Positions 33,101 through 42,442 are shown, numbered from the stretch's first letter. The stretch: 64,000 nt of DNA from Atrina japonica (GCA_030159075.1 BROG01000231.1:496001-560000); one strand, 5' to 3'. Made by a program: numbers and translations. Notes: a model not told the origin generated them from the sequence alone.

Positions 33101-35149
33101 AACCTGTAAAATATTGTTCATATCATTCATTTTGTGTTTTCAGTCAGAGCAACAAACTGCCAAGGACTTTGTAAATTTCTTGTCAGATGCAGAGAGTGAG
33201 TACCAGGTCAGTATTAGAATCAATGGTGTGTGGCTGTGTGTTGTGTGCCTCAGTTGTAGATTTTTGTGTGTAAGTGGTGGCAGGGGCTTTCAGTTGTCAT
33301 GCCACACATTAAATTGCCTCAGTTGTAGATTTTTGTGTGTAAGTGTGTGGCAGGGGCTTTCAGTTGTCATGCCACACATTAAAATGCCTCAGTTGTAGTT
33401 TTTTGTGTGTGGCAGGGGCTTTCAGTAGTCATGCCACACATTAAATTGCCTCAGTTGTAGATTTTTGTGTGTAAGTGGTGGCAGGGGCTTTCAGTAGTCC
33501 TGCCACACATTAAATTGCCTCAGTTGTAGATTTTTGTGTGTAAGTGTGTGGCAGGGGCTTTCAGTTGTCATGCCACACATTAAAATGCCTCAGTTGTAGT
33601 TTTTTGTGTGTGGCTGTGTGGCAGGGGCTTTCAGTAGTCATGCCACACATTAAATTGCCTCAGTTGTAGATTTTTGTGTGTAAGTGTGTGGCAGGGGCTT
33701 TCAGTTGTCATGCCACACATTGAATTACCTCAATAGTGGTTTTTAGCTGGTGGGCGGATGGTGTCTGTAGAAAGTGCTTGTGTACGGGATAACTTGAGAA
33801 CCAGATCAAAGTTTGAGCTCATATTTTGTAAACCTTGTTGGTCTGGAAAAGAAAAATTGCTCTTGAGCTCTCTGATGAACGGTTGATTTTTAATTAATTT
33901 TTTTGAAGTTTCACACTATGTGCTATGATAAAGTTTTTGATTGACACGGCTAAAAATAACACATGCCACACTGGATAACACCTACCAGACTATCGTATAT
34001 TGCCCACAATCACTTATGACTATGATTTGTTTTGTTTTAATTTCTCTCTAAAGTGTTTGCCCTACATATCAGGAAAGAAACTTTCATTTTCGTTTTCTCA
34101 GATTGTATGAATTTTAAAATTTATTTGTTAACCTGGCAAAATCTGCATTGTATCAAAATTTTAGTTGTATCTTGCCAATTCATCAAACATTACATATATG
34201 TAGACATAGGAACCGGGGTGGCCAGGGATGCCAACTCCCCTCCACTTTTTCACATAGGCTACATGTACCAATCTTCATGAATGAATTTTTGTGGCATAGT
34301 GTTCCACAGATACATCTTTGAAATTTGAAGATTTTTAAAGTTCTATATGTAGTTGAAATTTTAGGGAGACATAAATTTAGTGTTTTGCTCTAAAAATATG
34401 GTATATAATTTTAGCGAGAAGTAATTGTAGTGATTTTATAATTAAAAAAAGATAGTCCTACCTACAGTGAGAAATGAATTGTTAGCAATGTTCAATTTTA
34501 GCAATCTCAACAACTTCGCTAATAATGTCAAAATTGAATCTTTGCTAAAATTTCTGCTTATGTGGTATTAAGTGATCCGAAAATGAAATACATGTACTTG
34601 AATTTATAAAATCAATTTGCCTGTAAGGGCTGTTACATGGTTTATCAATGTTAGGCTTTTATGAAATAAATGACCCATGTAATTAAAATAGTTAAGATAC
34701 CGTAACTGTATACTGGAAAACATTCACTGCCATTTAATTTTGGCCATTTTTGTCCTTGGATGAGAAGGTGAATTTGAAATGAAAACAAAATTTTCAAGCC
34801 AAATAATTGAAGCATAGACTTATGCCATCCCTGAGACTATGGTGATGTAAGGTAAATTCAAGACAGGGTGAATATTTTTTCTGTTTAAAGAGTTAAAAAA
34901 TTCCAGGTAAACAGTATTAATTTTTAATAAAATTAATCATTATTTATATTAACTTTTTGTATGATTTCTTCAGAAATGTAATTTAATTTGTCTTTGTCTC
35001 TTTTGCAGAAAGCTATATCAGAAAATTACTATACGATGTCTAACACAACATTCAAGGCACTGAGAAGACAACTTCCTGTTACACGTTCTAAGATAGACTG
35101 GAATAAAATAATTGGTTACAAAATAGGTAGCGAGCTTAAAAATGCATGA
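15141..35149 (+). CDS. CAPZA: F-actin-capping protein subunit alpha (CapZ alpha), complete
   Basis: Ten coding exons: 15141-15179, 24391-24454, 25574-25625, 26480-26543, 27717-27787, 30553-30768, 31189-31273, 32041-32112, 33144-33206 and 35009-35149. They total 867 nt, 288 residues; the vertebrate family length is 286. Every junction is GT/AG and phases chain without a break. Recognised segments: [15 protein letters not shown] (23-37), [16 protein letters not shown] (76-91), [12 protein letters not shown] (96-107), [16 protein letters not shown] (157-172), the capping-alpha signature VHYYEDGNV (198-206) and the second signature [12 protein letters not shown] (257-268). CapZ alpha pairs with CapZ beta to cap actin barbed ends; the C-terminal helix (about 260-288, ending ELKNA) is the actin-binding tentacle. 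All core residues look intact, so this is a functional gene. The start matches the family N-terminus (MAD...SEKEK). Confidence 0.98.
16012..17078 (-). mobile_element. Decayed Tc1/mariner-type transposon
   Basis: Inverted ends: CAGTCCCTGGCCATAAGTAT at 16012 against AATACTTATGGCCAGTGACTG ending 17078, about 45 bp imperfect, both flanked by TA. The interior carries a minus-strand transposase relic. Located in CAPZA intron 1. Confidence 0.9.
16300..17059 (-). pseudogene. Tc1-like transposase pseudogene (DDE type)
   Basis: Separate frames match family blocks: a helix-turn-helix region ([18 protein letters not shown], 16792-16974), a YSDETK block with the first or second catalytic Asp (about 16710), [10 protein letters not shown] and LQEDNAPCH with a catalytic Asp (16380-16607), then after a frameshift a PWP...LDLN.IEN block with the catalytic Glu (about 16340-16380). 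Several stops and at least one frameshift make it non-functional. The 34-residue-class DDE spacing looks plausible but was not counted exactly. Confidence 0.85.
17595..17652 (+). mobile_element. SINE family A head joined directly to its tail
   Basis: GAGCCGGCCGTGGCTCAATC (tRNA A-box region) runs straight into AACAACAATAAACAAACAAA, so the SINE body is missing. Confidence 0.65.
17746..18978. mobile_element. 1.23-kb segment with 15-bp inverted ends
   Basis: AGTGTTCTCCCCAGG at 17746 is exactly inverted as CCTGGGGAGAACACT ending 18978. Additional GCGGTGCTA / CACGGTGCTA motifs lie near both ends. No transposase frame, so it is probably a non-autonomous DNA transposon. In CAPZA intron 1. Confidence 0.6.
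19595..19655 (+). repeat. Fragment of the 'GGTGGTC..AAAGCAGGTTTTACTGTA' MITE
   Basis: CTTTATACACAGGTGGTCGC then TAAAGCAGGTTTTACTGTA is nearly identical to 55655-55700. Confidence 0.6.
19707..19868 (+). repeat. Dispersed repeat, copy 1 (broken by a SINE)
   Basis: GATTTTCCACACTCCTTTGG, GAATGGGGCCTGG and TTTTGAATTGGGAATTTTA match 20950-21110. Similarity stops where the SINE at 19870 begins. Confidence 0.7.
19870..20190 (+). mobile_element. tRNA-derived SINE, family A
   Basis: Clear tRNA-like promoter: A box GATGGCCTAGTGGTAGAG and B box GGGGTTGATTCCCGG, then a body with CAGTCCTTAGCACAGGTCAA and an end TTCTTGATGGGATGAACAAC. It is transcribed in the CAPZA sense direction within intron 1. Confidence 0.85.
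20636..20803 (-). mobile_element. tRNA-derived SINE, family B (Ser/Leu-like head)
   Basis: On the minus strand: GTGGCCGAGAGGTTAGAGC (A box), AAGTTCAAGTCTCACTGG (B box), then TTGCCAGTTTAC ... GGTCTCTTCCTGGGTACATT. The same layout recurs at 25712-26160, 55795-56022 and 62495-62662. Confidence 0.8.
20950..21200 (+). repeat. Dispersed repeat, copy 2
   Basis: Homologous to 19707-19868 and longer, continuing to AATGGGACCTTATTTTGGCC. Confidence 0.7.
21827..22350. repeat. 32-bp minisatellite, ~16 units
   Basis: Unit ACTTGTATACAAATGTACAT + GTCCTGGTATGT. Very homogeneous. Lacks stop codons in any frame on either strand, giving six overlapping long ORFs that are not genes. Confidence 0.97.
22352..22636. 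repeat. 38-bp minisatellite, ~7 units, adjacent to the 32-bp array
   Basis: Unit ACTTGTATACACATGTATAT + GTAGTGGTACATGTACAT. Shares ACTTGTATACA and GTACATG with the neighbouring array, so the two arrays probably have a common origin. Copies are essentially identical. Confidence 0.97.
22640..24390. other. CAPZA intron 1, 3' part
   Basis: AT-rich with many short GTACATGTA motifs; no gene or bounded repeat recognised. Confidence 0.5.
24391..24454 (+). CDS. CAPZA: CAPZA exon 2 (residues 14-35)
   Basis: Acceptor TCTTCCTCAG, donor GTAAGA. Encodes [20 protein letters not shown] then N and the first base of the Asp codon. Confidence 0.97.
24456..24770 (-). mobile_element. Partial reverse copy of the 39645-40093 MITE
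   Basis: ACTATATTTTTCATATAAAA + CCACATTTTTTGA and GGGATTTTTCATCACAGAA match the reverse complement of the element at 39645-40093. It begins immediately after the exon 2 donor of CAPZA. Confidence 0.65.
25203..25403. repeat. 67-bp tandem repeat, 3 copies
   Basis: Unit includes ACATAGTCCTTAAATTCTTA and TTATCTGGATGCCAGCAC. In CAPZA intron 2. Confidence 0.93.
25574..25625 (+). CDS. CAPZA: CAPZA exon 3 (residues 35-52)
   Basis: Acceptor TTTAACAG, donor GTAAGT. Encodes [18 protein letters not shown], with the terminal Gly split. Confidence 0.96.
25712..26160 (-). mobile_element. SINE family B, longer diverged copy
   Basis: Contains GTTTTACGCCATACTCAACG, TTATATGGTGGGGGCCGATT and CCGGAAGTAAACTGGCGAAC, the last parts shared with the other family-B copies. 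The tRNA-like head (near 26100-26150) is badly decayed. Confidence 0.65.
26480..26543 (+). CDS. CAPZA: CAPZA exon 4 (residues 52-73)
   Basis: Acceptor TTTGTAG, donor GTAAGT. Encodes [20 protein letters not shown] then S. Confidence 0.96.
27068..27690. repeat. 28-bp minisatellite with splice-acceptor-like units, ~22 copies
   Basis: Unit TTTCTGTGTATGTATTTTAG + ACACCAGG. Two isolated units precede it at about 26865-26900. It ends about 27 bp before CAPZA exon 5. Confidence 0.96.
27717..27787 (+). CDS. CAPZA: CAPZA exon 5 (residues 74-97)
   Basis: Acceptor GTTTTTCAG, donor GTAAGT. Encodes [20 protein letters not shown]. The acceptor sits only ~27 bp beyond the end of a minisatellite with acceptor-like units. 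Confidence 0.96.
28016..28960. mobile_element. TIR element, ~945 bp, ~36-bp inverted ends
   Basis: Left AAGGCCAAGTAAAAAAACAC + TTCTGGTTCTCAGACA; right end reads on the minus strand AGGCCATGTAAAAAAAATAT + TCTGGTTCTTAGACA. The interior has only a 68-residue unrecognised frame (28128-28334). Probably a non-autonomous DNA transposon in CAPZA intron 5. Confidence 0.75.
28965..30550. other. CAPZA intron 5 remainder
   Basis: AT-rich. AAGGGCATGG-type phrases near 30265-30335 resemble 27865-27975, suggesting a dispersed repeat on both sides of the TIR element. A short G run is at 30137-30145. Confidence 0.45.
30553..30768 (+). CDS. CAPZA: CAPZA exon 6 (residues 97-169), largest exon
   Basis: Acceptor ATTTTTCAG, donor GTAAGT. 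Begins [10 protein letters not shown] and ends [14 protein letters not shown]. The middle part ([20 protein letters not shown]) is the more variable linker region of the family. Confidence 0.97.
31189..31273 (+). CDS. CAPZA: CAPZA exon 7 (residues 169-197)
   Basis: Acceptor CTTTTCAG, donor GTAAAT. Encodes [20 protein letters not shown] followed by LTGLLKVQ. Confidence 0.96.
32041..32112 (+). CDS. CAPZA: CAPZA exon 8 (residues 198-221)
   Basis: Acceptor ATCACATAG, donor GTAAGT, phase 0 on both sides. Opens with the family signature [13 protein letters not shown]. Confidence 0.97.
32303..32482. mobile_element. 180-bp MITE with CAGT ends and TA target site
   Basis: CAGTGGAACCTATC at the left and GATAGGTTTCACTG at the right, flanked by TA. 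The interior has repeated GGTCTCTCAAGACA-type segments that fold back. In CAPZA intron 8. Confidence 0.8.
33144..33206 (+). CDS. CAPZA: CAPZA exon 9 (residues 222-242)
   Basis: Acceptor TGTTTTCAG, donor GTCAGT, phase 0 on both sides. Encodes [20 protein letters not shown] then Q. The donor is slightly weak and is followed by a tandem array whose units contain GTAAGT. Confidence 0.95.
33228..33735. repeat. ~71-bp tandem repeat, 7 copies, next to CAPZA exon 9
   Basis: Unit contains GCCTCAGTTGTAGATTTTTG, TGTGTAAGTGTGTGGCAGGG and CTTTCAGTTGTCATGCCACA. Several units carry a donor-like GTAAGT. The array starts ~20 bp after the exon 9 donor. Confidence 0.95.
33740..35008. other. CAPZA intron 9, 3' part
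   Basis: AT-rich intron, no gene or clear repeat seen. Confidence 0.5.
35009..35149 (+). CDS. CAPZA: CAPZA exon 10, C-terminus and stop (residues 243-288)
   Basis: Acceptor CTCTTTTGCAG. Starts [20 protein letters not shown] and ends [12 protein letters not shown] stop. It contains the second capping-alpha signature and the actin-binding tentacle. Confidence 0.97.
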   Translation, partial: KAISENYYTMSNTTFKALRRQLPVTRSKIDWNKIIGYKIGSELKNA

Positions 35150-35594
35150 GAAAACCACGTCTGTAGGATTGTGCAAAAATTCTTGTTTAACATTGCATAG
35201 AGATTCTTACAGTTGCTGAGAAGATACTTTTGTGAGGACTGGATCAGATGTACTCATATTTAAATATCAGAATCACGTGTATCATAGACTGTAAAAGATG
35301 AAGTGAAATCTGGAGTGAGAGAGAAATGGACATCAGTTTAATATCTTCCATTGATTATACTTGAAGTAAAGTACCTACAATATAACGCCATTAACAGTGT
35401 AACATTTTACCCCTCTTTGATTTTCATCTAATTAATATATAAATATATTTTTACTCTTTCTGCTGTATCTCTGTTGAAATGCGTCTCTAGTTTGTGAATC
35501 AGTTGAGAAAAAATGTGTCAAAAATTATTATGTCCTGTGTCTCAGATAGCGAACAAAGAAATTACCTTTAAGAATATACAAACACTTTGTCATA

Positions 35595-35600
35595 AATAAA
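35595..35600 (+). terminator. Polyadenylation signal AATAAA for CAPZA
   Basis: Canonical AATAAA about 445 bp after the CAPZA stop and in an AT-rich 3' UTR, so it is the nearest plausible poly(A) site. Another AATAAA at 37495-37500 could serve a longer 3' UTR. Confidence 0.6.
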
Positions 35601-36381
35601 AGAATTTTGTATAACTTTGTTTCTATTGAATTTGATTTTTAACAGCACCGTTGAAGTTTGTAGTTCCTTAAGGACAATTTGACAATCAAAACATCAGATT
35701 GAAAACAATCATTTCTGTGATATACAAGACTTATTATTTTTTTTCTTAAATTCTATAAATAGAATTCCTGGACAGTACTTGTAGCTTTATACCCTGGCTA
35801 TCTTGTGGGTGTGCCTTTACTACTGTTGTTTAGTTTGCTACACTGGAAATCTTTTGTTTGGATGCTTAAACAGATCTGCTTAAATCTTTAACTTGAAGAT
35901 ATTTGCTAATTTTGTAAATTGCTAATGTATTTAATGAACAGATAGATATCAAGCTATATAGAACTCATATACATTGATGTTTCTCATTCTCTTAATGTAA
36001 TACTACTTCAGTTTATTTCAGTGTAGCCATGTTATAATGTTATCATTTTAATGGAGATATATCATTGAACATATTTCCTGAAAGTACGTTTCCTGAAAAC
36101 ATGCTGTGACCCTTCAACACGACAGTTTAATTAGAACATTCAACTGCTTTTAAATGATTATAAATTGATGTTGATCTATAGACTTAATACTACTAGTATT
36201 AATTGTTTTTAAAACTCTGTTAGTATATTTGTTTAGTGCTATCTACAAAATACTTACACTCGTACTTAAACACATACTTACACACATACTCACACAGATT
36301 CCAGTTTTGAAAGTTTTAAAATAGGCTGGTAATTTATTTGTGAAGTTAATTATAAACAAGGACTGTTGTATATCATTTGGT

Positions 36382-36383
<2 letters not shown>

Positions 36384-36462
<79 letters not shown>

Positions 36463-36464
36463 AA
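36384..36464. repeat. (TA)n followed by (CA)n microsatellite
   Basis: About 33 TA dinucleotides, then about 7 CA. Confidence 0.98.
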
Positions 36465-37002
36465 CTACTGCAGCAATAAGTTTTAATGCTAAAACAGAAA
36501 GTCACTGAGTGCTAATAACATCTTTCATTTTCTTTTTTTAAAGCAAGTGATATATTTATATCTGACTATGGAAATCTTAACATCCCCCAAAAAAGTCTCA
36601 GGGTTTTAGTGTTTTTTGTTTTCATTTGATAATGTATCCATAATAGAGACCAGGTGCTTCCTCATCCCCAATTTTCATATTTTCCCCTGGTTCATGTTTT
36701 ATTTAATCTTGATTACAAAATAGAAAAATTTATTTTTTCTTTTACGGTTTTAGGGTTAACCCTCCATTTGCATTTTTATTTGTTTTATTTCTATTAGTTT
36801 TGAAGACCAGTATTATATATTTTTGTTTAGCCTTACCTACATGTATATAGTCCTTGGAATAACATTGTTAATGAAACAAGTAGAATATATTGTCTATAGA
36901 AGATTTGATTACGAATATCTAGTCAATGGCAACAAGGCAACAAAGATATATGTTTTTGTACAACTGTCTCTTTGGTACACCTTGGCAAATAAAAAATCAA
37001 TT

Positions 37003-37230
37003 TAATGGCTGACTAATGAATATGTCTCTTCTATACATTTATAGGCCCACCATATATGGAACATATAACGTCTTTAATCAATTTCATGGCTGACTAATGA
37101 ACGTATCTCTTCTATACATTTATAGATCTAACATATGTGGAACATATAACATCTTTAATTAATTTCATGGTTGACTAATGAACATGTCTCTTCCATACAT
37201 TTATAGACCTAGCATAGGTGGAACATATAA
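37003..37230. repeat. ~82-bp tandem repeat, 3 copies
   Basis: Unit starts ATGGCTGACTAATGAACATG and includes CTATACATTTATAGA and GGAACATATAA. Downstream of CAPZA. Confidence 0.93.
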
Positions 37231-37234
37231 TAAT

Positions 37235-38334
37235 TTGTTTAGCTACACATAGCTGACTTATAGACATACTATCTCCTGTTTGTATTAATGTAATATACTA
37301 AACAAATTAATTCTCTCTATCAGTGATTTGTGTTCTTTGTTTTTGTTTGGTTTTTATTTAATTTATCTTTTTCTGGGTTTTTCTGTTTTCTTAACAGACA
37401 TTTGTTGATAATTCTTTTATTATGTAATCTTTTTAATTTCACTTGCTAAATATTTTTTTTTTCAAATGCTGTTTTTTCCTAAAATGTACAAAGAAATAAA
37501 GAACTGGCTATATTTTGGTTTTAAATGATGCAGGCTAAAGTCCAATTTTTATCATTCAGTGATTGACACTACTAAGGTTGCCTCCCTTATGTCATATGAC
37601 TGTGATTCAACAGAACATGTGACTTGTAAAATATGGCATTACCTCTCTTTTGATGCCTTCTTTAAAAATAATGTTCACAAAACTGGAAGATGTTGATAGA
37701 CATGATCCTCTTTCATTGTGACAAACATGGTGTCACATATTGATTTCATCGGTCTCATAATATCTTAACATTATGAGAGACTTTATATAGGCATAATTAA
37801 ATGTAAAAATATGTATCATAATTTTTATTACACTGGTGCTGATAGAAGGTTTTCGAGTTCTCCAATTGCCTGTTGTTATTCAAGATTTTTCACACTGCAA
37901 TGACATGAGTTTAAGCCCTCGTTACTTTCACCTTACATTATTTACATAGGTCACCAGAGCAGATCCTTGATTTCATACAATAAATCAAAATGTCACAATA
38001 TTCCATGTCTGGTATAGTGTTAAGACGTAAAGTCAGTTTGATTTTGACATAAATGGACTAGTGACAATAATTTGTCCTTCAGATATAAATGCATTTTATT
38101 TCTTGATCAATGCAACGACACATGCCGGAAATAGTTAGGACTAACAAAGTTGAAGCGGCACATGAAAATTTGGATACAAAAGGTGTTATTTAGGAACTGG
38201 AAAAGATAAATTCCACGGCTTGACATCAGATTGCCCGACAAGCCCAACATCTCAGACTAAAGTCTTATGGTTTTCAGTTTTAAGTGTTGATGCTTTTGCC
38301 AATTAAAAAAAGTAGCTTGGAAAAGCATTGTGGG
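37235..38334. other. Intergenic, no gene seen
   Basis: Between CAPZA and the convergent CUB-LDLa gene. Contains a second AATAAA (37495-37500) and the old repeat segment noted near 38090-38180. Confidence 0.45.
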
Positions 38335-38545
38335 CTACTTATGGTGGATTGTACAACTCTCATAAGTTTGGGTCATAAGTTTGATTCCCAGTAACATAAG
38401 CTACTACTCCCTGGCAAAGCATTTGGCATAAGAGAAAGTTACGAGTGTTAGGTGATCTTGATCAACGTCCTTGGCATACTGAATATACCTCCTGCACTGG
38501 TGTAAGGCCTTAGAACAGGTCAAAATTTGTGTCACTTTACTTTTA
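38335..38545 (+). mobile_element. SINE family A, decayed, joined to a minisatellite
   Basis: GTTTGATTCCCAGTAACATA (B-box region), GCATTTGGCATAAGAGAAAG and TAGAACAGGTCAAAATTTGT match the body of the SINE at 19870-20190. Its 3' part grades into the 42-bp array that follows. Confidence 0.7.
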
Positions 38546-39088
38546 TAACGTCTTTGTAGAAGTGAAAAACTATTGGTGGCACTTTTCTGACGTCTACATA
38601 GAAGTGAAAAACTTGGTGGCATTTTTCTGACGTCTACATAGAAGTGAAAAACTATTGGTGGCACTTTTCTGACGTCTACATAGAAGTGAAAAACTATTGG
38701 TGGCATTTTTCTGACGTCTACATAGAAGTGAAAAACTATTGGTGGCACTTTACTGACGTCTACATAGAAGTGAAAAACTATAGGTGGCACTTTACTGACG
38801 TCTACATAGAAGTGAAAAACTATAGGTGGCACTTTACTGACGTCTACATAGAAGTGAAAAACTATTGGTGGCACTTTACTGACGTCTACATAGAAGTGAA
38901 AAACTATTGGTGGCACTTTACTGACGTCTACATAGAAGTGAAAAACTTGGTGGCACTTTACTGACGTCTACATAGAAGTGAAAAACTACAGGTGGCACTT
39001 TACTGACGTCTACATAGAAGTGAAAAACTATTGGTGGCACTTTTCTGACGTCTACATAGAATGACGTCTACATAGAAGTGAAAAACTA
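38546..39088. repeat. 42-bp minisatellite, ~13 copies
   Basis: Unit TGACGTCTACATAGAAGTGA + AAAACTATTGGTGGCACTTTTC. Because 42 is divisible by 3, each strand reads a 14-residue periodic peptide; open frames on both strands at once mark it as noncoding. Each unit holds a CRE-like TGACGTCT. Confidence 0.95.
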
Positions 39089-39289
39089 TTAGTGGGTTAT
39101 AAACACTTTAAAAAGAACAGAAAATTTGATTAATACTGAGAGATATTCAATGAGCTGTTGTAATATTGTACAACTGTCATGCAATATAGACATTTTGAAC
39201 AACAACGTTAGTGTTTCCCGGTCACATCCAAAAGGCTTGATCTCTAAAGTGTTGTAATTATCTGTGTTCATGATGTAGTTAATATTATC

Positions 39290-39640
39290 AATATAATACC
39301 AAAGTCATAAGTTTGCAAAAAGAGTCGGAACAAAATGTTGCTGTTTATAAGACTTCATCAGTTGTGCTAGAATTTAGATATAGGGCCTATATGTAGTAAA
39401 ATTCATATAAACTGGCGGGATGGAGTTTTGTGAACCATTTCTTGACATGGGCAAGTTTAAATTTTAGGTAATAAAGTATAACAGCGTTAAAGTTACATTG
39501 CCAAGAGTAATTGTTCCTACTTTGTCACCATATCTACCAGTATCCAGTGAGGAATGAAATGTTTATCCCATGATGTTTCTTATAACCGAAAAGTGAGTAG
39601 AATCATCTGTATGATAATCAAAAGGTTACTCCGCTCCGCC
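39290..39640. mobile_element. Retroelement-like debris
   Basis: ACCAAAGTCATAAGTTTGCA and GACTTCATCAGTTGTGCTAG are similar to 40345-40400 and 49500-49570, which lies next to an RT-like fragment. Boundaries unclear. Confidence 0.4.
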
Positions 39641-39644
39641 TAGA

Positions 39645-40093
39645 TACAGACACGGGACAAAAGTAATGGAAAGCTACTAGTATATACTAAATATTTCATA
39701 TAAAACCACATTTTTTTTTCAAAAACATATTGCAAAGCTATTTCGGATTGCACTTTAATAGAATTTTCACTGTTACACAAAGAATTAAATGTAGTTTTTA
39801 TATATTTTGATTTTTAATTTCTAAATTAGAAACTAAAAGATTAATCTATTCAAACAGAAAGTTGAAGTTCTGTGATGAAAACTCCCTATATGGTAAGTAT
39901 AATTGTAATTTTTTTACCCTCTGTTTGAATTGGCAAATGTTTGAAATTACATATTAGAGAATTACACCCAAATAATCAATGAGACTTGGAAAGTTCTCTG
40001 TCTAATGATGATAATTTTATTGAAAAATATGATTTTATATGAAATATATAGTAAAAAAAGATAGCGTTCCATTACTTTTTTCATGTGTCTATA
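39645..40093. mobile_element. 449-bp MITE with ~60-bp inverted ends
   Basis: Left TACAGACACGGGACAAAAGT + AATGGAAAGC...; the right end on the minus strand reads TATAGACACATGAAAAAAGT + AATGGAACGC, both continuing to TTTCATATAAAA. Tc1/mariner-like end sequence. No coding. Confidence 0.8.
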
Positions 40094-40099
40094 TGTGAA

Positions 40100-41700
40100 T
40101 CGAACAATACTTCAGTATAGTTCAGAAAGAAAAAGGTGGTATGAGACAAGGTTATATACTTAACCTACCGGTATTGTCATATCCGCCTCGGAATAAGCAC
40201 GGTAAAATGATTACAGTCCTAGTATTGTACTATCTATATGAAATATCGCTTCTGTTTAAATACTTTAAAAGTTGTTACTGAAAAAACTGGATTTGTACAA
40301 AGGGTCCACCAGCAATGGCAACGATTGTAAATATCATTAATATAATACATATACAAAGGTTATAGTTCTGCAAAAAAGGCCAAAATAAATGCTCAAGACG
40401 AGCGTTTCTGTCAATAAGATCACCAAAATTAGTCTACAGTTCCGAAGAAAAGGGTTGGACACTTTCAATGACCAAATTAAGTACATTGATTAATGTCATT
40501 ATTTCTATTAATCATGTTCATTGCAAATAAATTATTACTTTAAATCTAGTTTGTCAAAAGATGTAAATTTTGTGTCTCATAATGTAGAAAATGATTTATG
40601 AACAGATTGATTGTCATTTTTAATATTTATTATGCGTGTGGCGTGTAGGTATTTGCTGTGTTTCTGAACACACTTTAAAAGAACTTTAAAAAATAATTTG
40701 AATGTTCTAACACCCTCTTTTTGTGTCCTAAATTATATAATCCCTTTTTACTGAAATACTGCCGTATTCAAAGTGACCACTTGAATGGCAGATGGTTCGG
40801 TTCTAGAAGTTATTCATTAGTAAGTACATATTAATATTCCGACAGCCAGAACTTTCTATTTCGACTCTAATGTTTTCCTGTAAAACATCTGTTCACTATT
40901 AATATGATATCAGCTCATTTCCAATGATTTTGTCTTAAAAGATGTTTGGAAATGATACTATATTTTCTAGATTCGTTACTTATTTTTATTTCTCTGGAAT
41001 TTTATTTTTCTATGGAAGAAATGGTTTATCCATGCGTAAAAAGATCTATTTCTAAAATCACACATTGGACAAGTAAATCCCCGGACAAAATTTATTCATT
41101 CTTTAAATTTAGAAAAACAGTAAACACTCTATATTTCAATCAATATTTGTTTTAGGATTATTGGAATACTAAGTTGTTTGAAGAATCGTTTAAAGTCATA
41201 AGTCACCTGAAGACACTCCGATGTGTAAACAAAGGATTAGGGCGAAAACAAAATGTTGAATAAGTTAATTTTTCTTGTACAAAACCTAGGTTTTACAGCT
41301 TCTATAGTTCCATGGTTTCTGTCGTAAGCACAGTGTGGTATAGTCATTACTCGCAGAAGCCTAGCTAGGACTTTGGCGTCCAAGTAGTTTGAGAAAAGCA
41401 AATAGAAGGTGGTCATTTGACCGTCAGTATCCTTTATTGACCTATTGAATATCTTGTCTCCTAAATTTCCTGACGATTAATACTTCGGTATCAGTGATTT
41501 TTACATATCAAGACACACAAGGGGAAATAATCATGGTTATGATCTTTCGAGTTATTTGCCATTTGGCCCATCATCTGATAAATGTCATGCGACAACATTA
41601 GAATATACCAATCACCCTTCCGTCCGTTCTGACAAATTTTGGTACTTTTATTCCAGATGAAATCAATACCAAATGACGTCATTATTACTTATTAGATTGA
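40100..41700. other. Intergenic, old repeat fragments
   Basis: Contains retroelement-like phrases (about 40110-40450 and 41440-41500, the latter with TTAATACTTCGGTATCAGTG shared with 52815-52850 and 55165-55200). No intact element or gene. Confidence 0.4.
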
Positions 41701-41734
41701 ATTTGATATTTTGACCTTTTCATCGAACTGACCT

Positions 41735-41950
41735 TTTTGCCGGACTCGAGAGGTAACATTTGCGACGGTTGTGGTATGCTAACAGAGGACGCTGACTCCT
41801 TCCGGACACCTGGTTCAATCCCGTTTGGGATTTGCAAATGTTCTTCGTGTAGAGACTGTTTCAATATCTTATCTGTCGTATTCTAATGGACTTGGAGTTT
41901 CGAATATCCACTGGTACTTCTTCATTCTACAGTACTTTGATATTTCTATC
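41735..41950 (+). repeat. Dispersed repeat R, forward copy
   Basis: GACTCGAGAGGTAACATTTG, CGACGGTTGTGGTATGCTAA and TCAATCCCGTTTGGGATTTG match the reverse complement of 48630-48800 and part of 46745-46985. Confidence 0.7.
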
Positions 41951-42436
41951 ATTGTGACGTATATGGATACGCCTAATTGTTTTCTCTAAAGAACAAAACT
42001 TAACATTACCAATTTGATACCCCGTTTGGTCATTCCGATACACGTTCTAATGTAAGACTAAGAGGCCATTCAATAGCTTAAAGGCAAGGATATTTTATGA
42101 TAATTTTTATAAAAATTGTTACCATTCAATGATATGGCAATAAAGTACAAATTTCCAATCCCTCTGGAAATGAATTATAACAAATACTTTCAATTTTTTG
42201 AAAAAAGAAAATTTTCAAAGCAAGTACTTTACTGATTGAACTATAAAAGATGATCTCTCATTGGTCTGTTATAATTGTATCCCGAATACGGAATAAATGA
42301 ACATATATGAAATTCTATATAGTGGTATTATTGAGTGAATACCCTACGCTGTGTGCATGATGAAAATGGTGTATATATAGAGTAAACTCATTGACTCTGA
42401 TTTAATAAAAATTCAACATAATCTTGTATACAACTC

Positions 42437-42442
42437 TTTATT
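42437..42442 (-). terminator. Candidate poly(A) signal AATAAA, minus strand
   Basis: AATAAA on the minus strand about 1.06 kb past the stop of the CUB-LDLa gene. A second candidate lies near 42742. If 42437 is used, the 3' UTR includes a MITE at 43101-43229. Confidence 0.4.

Noticed and set aside
32886..33398. 170-codon ORF around CAPZA exon 9
   Set aside because: Reads through intron 8, exon 9 in frame and then the intron 9 repeat; only 33144-33206 is coding.
38404..38964. 14-residue periodic ORFs on both strands
   Set aside because: The 42-bp repeat is a multiple of 3, so it is open on both strands; there is no start context or neighbouring exon, and the array derives from a SINE tail.
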